The notes under the pieces were generated by a model, which worked only from the letters and a program-made list of their open reading frames with translations, was not told where the DNA came from and ran no database searches. Both the position numbers and the translations under genes were made by a program. Below, piece after piece: positions 1-5,218 of a stretch of 5,218 nt of DNA. Position 1 is the first letter of the stretch, and the number at the start of each line of letters is the position of its first letter. This stretch comes from Bacteroidota bacterium (lineage in GTDB: Bacteria > Bacteroidota > Kryptoniia > Kryptoniales > JAKASW01): the NCBI GenBank assembly GCA_021785235.1, contig JAJYGB010000161.1, forward strand, positions 1 through 5,218, in the 5' to 3' direction.

Positions 1-1461
1 TACGAGTGCGTTATACGTCGTTTGATCCATAGAAGGGAACCCCGCCAGTCCGAAGACTTTGCTTCCCTTCAAGACTTCGGGAAATATGGCGTTCACAAAG
101 GCTGCGATGTCCGAGTTCATCCTGAAGCTTTCGGAGAGCGGCAGATTGAGCCCGCCCTCGATTGTCGAAAGATTCTCACTCGCAGTCTGAGAGACTTCCA
201 CCTGCGCATTTCGGAAACGGTAAATGGATTGCTTCGGATCACCTACCACAAACAGCCTTGCCTCCGATCCGAAGTTGTCGATCAGGCGCAGAAAAATCTC
301 GTACTGGAGGAAGTTGGTATCCTGAAATTCATCCACCATGACGTGCTTGAAGCGCGAGACAAGCATGTCTCTGACGCCCTCATTCTCGCTGAGCAGCCGC
401 ATGGTAAGTATCTGCAGGTCGTCGAAGTCGAGTGCACCCATAAGGTATTTCTTGTGCGCATAGTTTTCCTCGCTCTTCCCGTACAATTCTGCGATAGTAC
501 CGAGAAGCCGAAGGTAACCGTTCGTGTCTGCGGCAAGCGACTCTCCCGAGACATCTTCAACGGCAGCGAAGGCGGTTTGAAGCACGGATAATGCGTCGTC
601 ATGGGAGAAACTGCCGCCGTCTTCAACCACAACCTCTCGTTTCCTTGGAGTGCCCGCCTTCGTCAGTATTTTATCCAATGTTCGTTCGAGCTCCGCCAGA
701 AGAGGGCCCAGGGATCCGGAGTCGCTCGCGATCAGGTCGTTCAGCGCGTTCACCTCTTCGCTGAAATCGCCCTTCTTCCTGGAGACATTCAGCCTTATGA
801 CGTCGGAAACTGCCTTTGCCAGGTTCAGCCAGTGACGGCGGATTGTTTCCTCGTCGGGAAGAATTCTCTTTCCCTTTAGCTTCGAATGTTCGATTTTCTC
901 GCGATTATGAAGCAGTTCGATGAGCAGCGCGAGGACCCTGCCGTAACCGATCCTCACCAGAAGGTTGTGTACGTTTCTATCCGTCCTCGGCCCGGAGGGA
1001 TGCGGACGTTCTTCGGCGAGATAACCCCTGATCGCCTCCGCGCAGGCGTCTTCCTTCATTGATGAGGCATCGAAATCCTCGAGAACTTTGAAGTTCGCGT
1101 CTATGCCAGCCTCGATCGGAAATTCCCGCAACGTCTGGGAGCAGAAGGAATGTATCGTGCTGATATTTGCTTCCAGCATTTTGTCCCGCGCATCCCTGAA
1201 AGCGGCGGCATAATCCGCACCGCTGTTCCTGGCGTTCTGATACTCCGAGTTTATACGGGCGCCGATCTTTTCGCGAAGTTCGAGAGCGGCCTTTTCAGTG
1301 AAGGTCAGGCATAAGATCTGCCCGACTCCGGCTCCGCTCCGTACTGCTGCGACGTAGCGCTCGACCAGGACGCGTGTCTTACCAGAACCCGCATTCGCGG
1401 TAACCGATATGTGCTTCCCCAGCTCGAGAGCTTTTTTTTGTTGCCCTGTGAGATCTACCAT
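1..1461 (-). CDS. AddA/RecB-like UvrD-family helicase, N-terminal part (3' end outside window)
   Basis: An uninterrupted frame of 487 codons runs from the ATG at 1461 to the window edge, so the C-terminal part is missing. Superfamily 1 helicase motifs occur in order: a Q-like motif near residues 4-8 (LTGQQ), Walker A at 22-29 (ANAGSGKT), motif Ia at 52-59 (LTFTEKAA), motif Ib at 100-107 (ISTIHSFC), DFDDL at 345-349, Walker B/motif II at 376-382 (VDEFQDT), motif III at 406-417 (VGDPKQSIYRFR) and the SFR of motif IV at 445-447. The long segment between Ib and DFDDL fits the 1B insertion of AddA and RecB. Such proteins are ATP-driven 3'-5' DNA translocases that process double-strand breaks for recombination, often with a C-terminal PD-(D/E)XK nuclease that cannot be seen here. 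AddA is preferred over RecB or a plain UvrD paralogue, but not proven. The start overlaps the upstream exonuclease stop by seven bases and has only a weak G-rich site (CGGGG) before it, which suggests translational coupling. Codons 8-10 contain a run of eight A. Confidence 0.92.
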   Translation of the reverse strand, partial: MVDLTGQQKKALELGKHISVTANAGSGKTRVLVERYVAAVRSGAGVGQILCLTFTEKAALELREKIGARINSEYQNARNSGADYAAAFRDARDKMLEANISTIHSFCSQTLREFPIEAGIDANFKVLEDFDASSMKEDACAEAIRGYLAEERPHPSGPRTDRNVHNLLVRIGYGRVLALLIELLHNREKIEHSKLKGKRILPDEETIRRHWLNLAKAVSDVIRLNVSRKKGDFSEEVNALNDLIASDSGSLGPLLAELERTLDKILTKAGTPRKREVVVEDGGSFSHDDALSVLQTAFAAVEDVSGESLAADTNGYLRLLGTIAELYGKSEENYAHKKYLMGALDFDDLQILTMRLLSENEGVRDMLVSRFKHVMVDEFQDTNFLQYEIFLRLIDNFGSEARLFVVGDPKQSIYRFRNAQVEVSQTASENLSTIEGGLNLPLSESFRMNSDIAAFVNAIFPEVLKGSKVFGLAGFPSMDQTTYNALV

Positions 1462-2162
1462 TTAACCCCGTGGAGCATATCCTTCCATTTCCTGTAGAGC
1501 TGGGCAGTAGCGATGACATCACCCATGCAGTATTCCGCGATCTCCGTGAAACGTTTTCCGCGGAAGTAATCGTTGATATCGTAGCCGGTGATGCCGTGGG
1601 ACTTGGGGCTCTCTATGCCGAACGATTTGCAGTAGAAGTCGAGGTTGAATTTTCGCGTGACACCGTGATATGTCAGCTCCTCCAGGAGGTCGACATGGTG
1701 ACTCATCGAATACCTGGTTCCTGCCATGAGATCACGCGAAGGTCTGATGCCGAGCATGGCGGAACGCAACATTACAAACGGGCAATCGAAACTCCTCCCG
1801 TTGAAGGTGATGAAATCATCGAACTTGACTATGTATTCCCAGAATTTCTCAAGCACCTTTTTCTCGTCGCCGCTTATATAGAGGAAAGTATTCCCGCCTT
1901 CCTTCTTTTCATTCTCCGTCTCCTCGTCGGCGCAGTAAAGTGAGATGCCGTTTCCCGATTCTACGTTAAGGAGAGCGATCGCGACGATCTGCGCCGTGAG
2001 AGGCCAGAGATTGAGCTGTTTGATGAGCTCGGTCCTCATCTGCTCCCGCTTCTCTTCGTTCTCTTCCTTATCCGCCCCCTTCATAAGGTAATCGATCTGC
2101 GCCTTGTCGAATGTTTCCGGTAAATACCCGGACGTTTCGATGTCAAATACTACGGCTGCCAT
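1455..2162 (-). CDS. Predicted 3'-5' exonuclease, PolB-like DEDDy family (DNA_pol_B_exo2)
   Basis: A 235-residue protein with a ribonuclease H-like exonuclease fold. Exo I is at the extreme N-terminus (VVFDIET, with D7 and E9). Exo II is FITFNGRSFDCPF at 117-129, with N121 and D126. Exo III is YCMGD at 211-215, giving the Y-x3-D pattern (Y211, D215) of DEDDy nucleases. A further HVDLLEEL segment at 156-163 also fits the family. The pattern matches the stand-alone family related to the proofreading domain of family B DNA polymerases, expected to remove nucleotides from DNA 3' ends using two metal ions. There is no polymerase domain, and the length is about that of the domain alone. Two highly charged stretches (31-42 and 79-88) look like surface insertions. 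The ATG start is supported by a strong AGGAGG five bases upstream. The gene follows the DUF2721 gene by 46 bases and its TAG lies inside the helicase start (ATGGTAG), so it is probably co-transcribed with both. DNA end trimming together with the helicase is inference. Confidence 0.93.
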   Translation of the reverse strand: MAAVVFDIETSGYLPETFDKAQIDYLMKGADKEENEEKREQMRTELIKQLNLWPLTAQIVAIALLNVESGNGISLYCADEETENEKKEGGNTFLYISGDEKKVLEKFWEYIVKFDDFITFNGRSFDCPFVMLRSAMLGIRPSRDLMAGTRYSMSHHVDLLEELTYHGVTRKFNLDFYCKSFGIESPKSHGITGYDINDYFRGKRFTEIAEYCMGDVIATAQLYRKWKDMLHGVKW

Positions 2163-2167
2163 TGGAC

Positions 2168-2173
2168 CCTCCT
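2168..2173 (-). promoter_or_regulatory. Strong ribosome binding site of the exonuclease gene
   Basis: On the minus strand the sequence reads AGGAGG, followed by five bases (GTCCA) and the ATG at 2162. This is a near-perfect Shine-Dalgarno site. It contrasts with the weak site before the overlapping helicase gene, so most helicase translation may depend on ribosomes that entered here. Confidence 0.8.
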
Positions 2174-2208
2174 GACCTTTGTTGAATTCTAAAGCATTCC
2201 GTAAACAG

Positions 2209-2697
2209 CTATTCTTCCGCTTTCAATTCGAGTTGAACTATGTCGAACCCTTTCTTCGATTCAAAAAACCCGAACACGACTCCGGCAAAAACCATCAGCA
2301 TTCCGACAAGAAACATCGCAGTCGAAAGGTAGTGTAGCTCTACGATACCCTGGAACACCGCGGCACCAATCAGGAGCGAGGTTAATACAAAAAAGGCGGC
2401 GGCGGTCGTGTAGCTCAGAACCGAATTCCTCACGAGCCTCGCGCGAACACTGAGATGCTTGAGCTGCCTGGCAATGCTCTCCAGGCGAAGGTTCTCCTCC
2501 GGCGTAAATTCCCTGTCGCCCGCCTTCACGACGAGCCGGCGTTTCTCGTCGTTGATGAGGCGTATCCTGTTCACGACGCTCGAGTATTTGTTGTTCGCCC
2601 CGAGAAGAAGAAGGCCGCATGCACTGATCATCACTGCGGGAGCAAGCATGAGCTGTATGATTTTTGAAGCGTCTACTGTCTGATCTGAAAGAAACAT
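2209..2697 (-). CDS. DUF2721 family membrane protein, unknown function
   Basis: A protein of 162 residues from the chosen ATG. The N-terminal part, IIQLMLAPAVMISACGLLLL followed by a loop with NRIRLIND, is the signature region of the DUF2721 family. Counting from the chosen start, three hydrophobic helices are visible: about 15-33, 93-115 and 124-145. A charged cytosol-sized segment of about 55 residues, rich in Arg, Lys and Glu, lies between helices 1 and 2, with a short charged tail after helix 3. Inner-membrane location follows from the helices; no biochemical role is established for the family that I know of, and none is claimed here. A TTG two codons upstream (2703) is also in frame, but it would lie one base from the ribosome binding site, whereas the ATG at 2697 has ACGAGG seven bases away, so the ATG is chosen. 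It is first in a likely operon with the exonuclease and helicase genes. That context may be functional or merely positional. Confidence 0.9.
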   Translation of the reverse strand: MFLSDQTVDASKIIQLMLAPAVMISACGLLLLGANNKYSSVVNRIRLINDEKRRLVVKAGDREFTPEENLRLESIARQLKHLSVRARLVRNSVLSYTTAAAFFVLTSLLIGAAVFQGIVELHYLSTAMFLVGMLMVFAGVVFGFFESKKGFDIVQLELKAEE

Positions 2698-2704
2698 TTG
2701 CAAT

Positions 2705-2710
2705 CCTCGT
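2705..2710 (-). promoter_or_regulatory. Ribosome binding site that fixes the DUF2721 start
   Basis: The minus strand reads ACGAGG, then seven bases, then ATG at 2697. The spacing is normal for the ATG but only one base for the alternative in-frame TTG at 2703. This decides for the shorter 162-residue protein. Confidence 0.65.
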
Positions 2711-2890
2711 TGAAAAAGTGCCGTCAGTTATTCAAGCGTAAATGGATCCTGAACCGACCCTTGGCTTAGGTTAATTTGTAAGTTGACTGCGACAAAACAA
2801 AACGGTTCGCGCGGAAATGAAAGAGAAGTGAGTACCGGTTGACGGACTTGCCGGCATCACGAGCTATGGGGAGCAGAGGAGAATGCAAGC

Positions 2891-2925
2891 GGCGTGGAGA
2901 ACCGGATCAGCGTTCTCACCACGCC
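2891..2925. repeat. Strong imperfect inverted repeat (hairpin) in the spacer
   Basis: The left arm GGCGTGGAGAAC (2891-2902) pairs with the right arm GTTCTCACCACGCC (2912-2925). This gives seven plus five base pairs interrupted by a two-base bulge, around a nine-base loop. The outer seven pairs are G+C rich. It lies 64 bases past the peptidase stop codon. Neither strand shows a T-run after it, so a classical intrinsic terminator is not supported. It may still protect the 3' end of the peptidase mRNA or act in a factor-dependent stop. Confidence 0.6.
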
Positions 2926-2946
2926 CCTTGCCGATATTGACACATC

Positions 2947-2971
2947 TAACTTTCAGATAAGTAGAAAGTTA
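2947..2971 (-). terminator. Hairpin just after the peptidase stop, possible weak terminator
   Basis: A perfect eight-base inverted repeat, TAACTTTC and GAAAGTTA on the minus strand, surrounds a nine-base loop and begins 17 bases after the peptidase TAA. The position suits transcript termination or 3'-end stability. However, the stem is A/T-rich and no T-run follows (GATGTGTCAA), so a working intrinsic terminator is doubtful. Confidence 0.3.
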
Positions 2972-2988
2972 TTCGCACACCGCCGCAT

Positions 2989-5028
2989 TTACTTACCGAC
3001 GTATTTACCGATCCAGCCCAGCACTGTGTTCCACCAGAGGCGTGAATCCTGGGGCTTCACGACGAAGTGGTACTCGTTTGGGAAATATAGCATCTCGGAT
3101 GGGACATGCATCATCTGCAGCGCGGTGAAAAGCTGGAACCCCTGGCTCACGTCCAGTCGAAAGTCATTCTGGCTGTGAATCACGAGCATCGGAGTTTTGA
3201 AGTTCTTAACGTACGAACTGGGCGACCATTTCTGATACAGTTTCGGGTTTGTCCAGGGCGTCCCCTTGAATTCCCATATTGGGAACCAGAGCTCCTCGGT
3301 CGATCCGAATGCACTGACGGCGTCATAGAGTCCGTCGTGGCTTACGAGGCATTTGAAAACGCCTTTGTTGTTGTGTCCTTCCATCCAGTTCATCATGTAG
3401 CCGCCGTACGACGCTCCGGCAGCCGCTATTCTGTTCTTATCGATGAAAGGATAATGGTTCACGACATAATCGACGCCGTTCATGAGATCGACAAATACTT
3501 TTCCTCCCCAGTCTCCGCTGATCTCATCGGTAAATTTCTGACCGTACCCCGTCGAGCCGCGCGGGTTTACCATGACCGCGACGTAGCCCGGCGCCGCAAA
3601 CATTTCGGCGTTCCACCTGTAATGGAATTCATCCATCCACTGTCCCTGAGGGCCGCCGTGGACGAGATACACCATCGGATATTTCTTGCTCGGGTCGAAA
3701 TTCGGCGGCTTGACCAGGAAACCCTCGACTTTCGTTCCTCCGGCACCGTTGAACCAGAACGGCTCCCAGGGGTTCATCTCAAGCTGCGCAAGCAGCGCGT
3801 CATTCGTGTGCGTCAACTGCGTCGCAACGCCGGTGGAAATGTCCATCTTATACACATCGTTCGGGTGCGTCACCGACTGCCTCACGAAAACCAGGTCCTT
3901 TCCGTCCGGAGTGATGGCCAGGTCCTCGTTCGTGGAACTATGAGTAAGATTCTTTACTTTCCCTGTCGAGACTTTTACCTCAAATATATTGTGATATCCT
4001 TCATCGTCGGCGTTGAAATATAGAGTCTTGCTGTCGGGTGCCCAAACAACCTCGTCGACCGAGCGGTCGTATTTTTCAGTCAGGTTTATGATCGTTCCGT
4101 CCCGCCGGTCATAAAGCATGAGCCTCGACCGGTCCGACTCGAATCCCGGAATCATCTGCGCACGGTACGCGATATACCGGCCGTCGGGTGAATAAAGGGG
4201 CTGGTTGTCGTTGGAAGGATTCGTAGTGATTCTCTTCGAGTCTCCTCCGCTTGCGCTTACAGTAAAGAGATCGTTGTTAGTACTGACAGCAACCATCTTG
4301 TCAGTGTTCTTAACGTAGCAGACCTCCTTGCTGTCGGGAGAAAATGCATAATCCATTCTCCCGCCCAGATCGATCGGCGGGGTATCATAATCGCCCGGCG
4401 TCAGGTCTACCGGCGAACCGCCCTTAACATCGACCACGAATAGATGGCTTCGCTTGCCATTCTTCCAGACGTTCCAGACCCTGTAGGGCAGGCTCGTGAA
4501 AAACTTCGCCTTGACCTTTCCGTTTTCGAGTTCGTTCTCCTTCGCCGCATTGCAGGAATCCGACGCACATTCTGGGAACACATCAGATACGAACGCGATG
4601 TGCTGTCCGTCCGGGGACCACAGCAGTCCGCTCGCACCAAGCGCAATGCTTGTAAGTTGTTTTGCCGTGCCGCCTTCGGAATCTTCAACATAAACCTGCG
4701 GGGTGCCGTTTGAGTCCTCTGCAATGAAGGCAATCTGTTTGCCGTCCGGCGACCATACCGGATCGCTGCTTGATTTGAATCCCGTTTTGAATTCACGCAA
4801 ATCTTTGCCGTCAATGGAGACGATGTATATCGTGCTCCATCCCCTGTTCGCTTCCATACTGTAAGAAGTAACCTGATAGGCAATTGTCTTCCCGTCCGGT
4901 GACACCTGCGGGTCCGATACTCTGCCGACCTTCCACATGTCTTCAACTGTCACGGGATGTTTCTGAGCGTAAGATGTTCCCGAAATCAGGAGAAGAATCA
5001 GAATTAGAGGAGTAAGTTTTCGACGCAT
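2989..5028 (-). CDS. Secreted S9 family peptidase (prolyl oligopeptidase family, DPP5/acylaminoacyl-peptidase-like)
   Basis: A full-length protein of 679 residues, close to the size of bacterial dipeptidyl-peptidase 5-like enzymes. Residues 1-21 form a signal peptide: MRRK, a leucine/isoleucine core, then SYA before a likely cut ahead of Q22. The enzyme is therefore predicted to act in the periplasm or outside the cell. Residues from about 35 to 415 carry seven SPDG-type repeats (43, 93, 138, 230, 280, 330, 373), one per blade of a beta-propeller that limits substrates to small peptides. The hydrolase domain from about 420 holds HGGP (457-460, oxyanion region), nucleophile S540 in GASYGG, D622 in HSQNDFR and H654 in NEYHF, a complete Ser-Asp-His triad. 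The likely reaction is release of dipeptides or acyl-amino acids from peptide N-termini for nutrition; exact specificity cannot be read from sequence. C154 and C159 are close enough for a disulfide. The ATG has AAGGAG seven bases upstream. It appears to be a stand-alone gene, separated from the next by 291 bases. Confidence 0.96.
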   Translation of the reverse strand: MRRKLTPLILILLLISGTSYAQKHPVTVEDMWKVGRVSDPQVSPDGKTIAYQVTSYSMEANRGWSTIYIVSIDGKDLREFKTGFKSSSDPVWSPDGKQIAFIAEDSNGTPQVYVEDSEGGTAKQLTSIALGASGLLWSPDGQHIAFVSDVFPECASDSCNAAKENELENGKVKAKFFTSLPYRVWNVWKNGKRSHLFVVDVKGGSPVDLTPGDYDTPPIDLGGRMDYAFSPDSKEVCYVKNTDKMVAVSTNNDLFTVSASGGDSKRITTNPSNDNQPLYSPDGRYIAYRAQMIPGFESDRSRLMLYDRRDGTIINLTEKYDRSVDEVVWAPDSKTLYFNADDEGYHNIFEVKVSTGKVKNLTHSSTNEDLAITPDGKDLVFVRQSVTHPNDVYKMDISTGVATQLTHTNDALLAQLEMNPWEPFWFNGAGGTKVEGFLVKPPNFDPSKKYPMVYLVHGGPQGQWMDEFHYRWNAEMFAAPGYVAVMVNPRGSTGYGQKFTDEISGDWGGKVFVDLMNGVDYVVNHYPFIDKNRIAAAGASYGGYMMNWMEGHNNKGVFKCLVSHDGLYDAVSAFGSTEELWFPIWEFKGTPWTNPKLYQKWSPSSYVKNFKTPMLVIHSQNDFRLDVSQGFQLFTALQMMHVPSEMLYFPNEYHFVVKPQDSRLWWNTVLGWIGKYVGK

Positions 5029-5035
5029 GTCTGAG

Positions 5036-5041
5036 CTCCTT
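5036..5041 (-). promoter_or_regulatory. Ribosome binding site of the S9 peptidase gene
   Basis: The minus strand reads AAGGAG followed by seven bases and the ATG at 5028. It supports that start, which is also the one that gives a complete signal peptide. Confidence 0.75.
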
Positions 5042-5061
5042 TTGGGTTTGAGTTCATTGAA

Positions 5062-5090
5062 GTTATAGCCGGGGCCGCTAAAGTTCTCCA
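5062..5090 (-). promoter_or_regulatory. Possible promoter of the S9 peptidase gene
   Basis: On the minus strand TGGAGA (5090-5085; four of six matches to TTGACA) is followed by exactly 17 bases and TATAAC (5067-5062; five of six matches to TATAAT). Transcription would begin near 5055, giving a short leader of roughly 25-30 bases that contains the ribosome binding site. If the host is a member of the Bacteroidota its primary sigma factor prefers other elements (TTTG and TAnnTTTG), which are not seen here, so this stays tentative. Confidence 0.35.
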
Positions 5091-5218
5091 GACAATTTCT
5101 TCCCTATTCGGCGTACAATGCGATCGACCTGGGACATTCGAAATGTGCTTCTCCTGCAACTTGTTTGCCCGATTCTGCTCAATTTAGGGACACTTTTCCG
5201 ACTCAACGCTCCGTAAGC

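Larger units (their letters stand above)
2698..2988. other. Intergenic spacer between the S9 peptidase and DUF2721 genes
   Basis: This 291-base stretch separates two genes on the same strand and contains no convincing gene; short frames found on either strand lack ribosome binding sites and recognisable sequence. It holds two inverted repeats on the peptidase side (listed separately) and an A/T-richer part at about 2763-2805 on the DUF2721 side, the likeliest place for a promoter of the downstream operon. A minus-strand TTTG followed by 19 bases and TAACCT lies there. It fits Bacteroidota promoter spacing, but the -7 element matches poorly, so no promoter is called. Confidence 0.6.
5029..5218. 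other. Upstream region of the S9 peptidase gene, no gene recognised
   Basis: The 190 bases to the window edge contain the ribosome binding site and a candidate promoter near the gene. The distal part has only short frames with no recognisable protein. A minus-strand frame is open from the edge to a TAG at 5080-5078 (46 codons, Arg/Ser/Lys-rich), and a plus-strand frame of 32 codons spans 5118-5216; neither is convincing. Whether a neighbouring gene or element begins just beyond the edge cannot be told. Confidence 0.5.

Noticed and set aside
22..591. Long open frame of 189 codons on the plus strand
   Set aside because: It is antisense to the helicase gene, whose frame carries all expected motifs; the plus-strand product has no recognisable domain and no ribosome binding site.
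1455..1461. Possibility that the exonuclease and helicase are made as one protein by frameshifting through the A-run
   Set aside because: The exonuclease stop codon lies before the A-run in transcription order, so slippage at the run cannot join the two frames.
1470..1943. Plus-strand open frame of 157 codons
   Set aside because: It is a shadow of the exonuclease gene on the other strand, which has full Exo I-III motifs.
2261..2620. Minus-strand open frame of 119 codons inside the DUF2721 gene
   Set aside because: It is an out-of-frame reading of the DUF2721 gene with Arg-rich low-information sequence and no ribosome binding site.
3106..4023. Plus-strand open frame of 305 codons
   Set aside because: It is antisense to the S9 peptidase. 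Its Arg/Val/His-rich composition is typical of a mirror frame and no family is recognisable.
4407..4946. Minus-strand open frame of 179 codons in another frame of the peptidase gene
   Set aside because: It overlaps the propeller coding region completely, is Arg/Ser/Thr-rich and resembles no protein; it is a frame shadow.
5118..5216. Small plus-strand frame of 32 codons with a hydrophobic middle
   Set aside because: There is no ribosome binding site before the ATG and no recognisable family; its length is within chance expectation.
5078..5218. Minus-strand frame open from the window edge to TAG, as a possible 3' end of another gene
   Set aside because: Its 46 codons are basic and Ser/Arg-rich without a recognisable motif, and an open stretch of this length is expected by chance.

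Overview
The window is a bacterial chromosomal segment, apparently near half G+C by eye, with all four recognisable genes on the minus strand. Transcription therefore runs from high to low coordinates. Gene starts follow Shine-Dalgarno sites (AGGAG-type) at normal spacing. A secreted DPP5-like S9 peptidase, a DUF2721 membrane protein and a PolB-like exonuclease next to an AddA/RecB-type helicase would fit a member of the Bacteroidota/Ignavibacteriota or a related Gram-negative lineage. That placement is inference from protein types only; there is no rRNA or other marker here.

Layout in transcription order. (1) 5218-5029 is a non-coding leader with a possible promoter and a clear ribosome binding site. 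(2) 5028-2989 is a full-length secreted S9 prolyl-oligopeptidase-family peptidase with signal peptide, seven-bladed propeller and alpha/beta hydrolase domain. (3) 2988-2698 is an intergenic spacer of 291 bases with two inverted repeats. (4) 2697-2209 is a three-helix membrane protein of the DUF2721 family. (5) 2162-1455 is a predicted DEDDy 3'-5' exonuclease related to the proofreading domain of family B DNA polymerases. (6) 1461-1 is the N-terminal 487 codons of an AddA/RecB-like superfamily 1 helicase that runs off the left edge of the window.

The peptidase looks like a single transcription unit. The last three genes look like one operon: there are 46 bases between the DUF2721 gene and the exonuclease gene, and the exonuclease stop codon lies inside the first codons of the helicase gene (seven-base ATGGTAG overlap). 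The tight joining of exonuclease and helicase suggests they act together in DNA end processing or recombinational repair. The membrane protein's place in that unit is unexplained. I saw no tRNA, rRNA, CRISPR array, complete insertion sequence or phage gene. The window is mostly ordinary housekeeping sequence; the exonuclease-helicase pair is the part most worth following.
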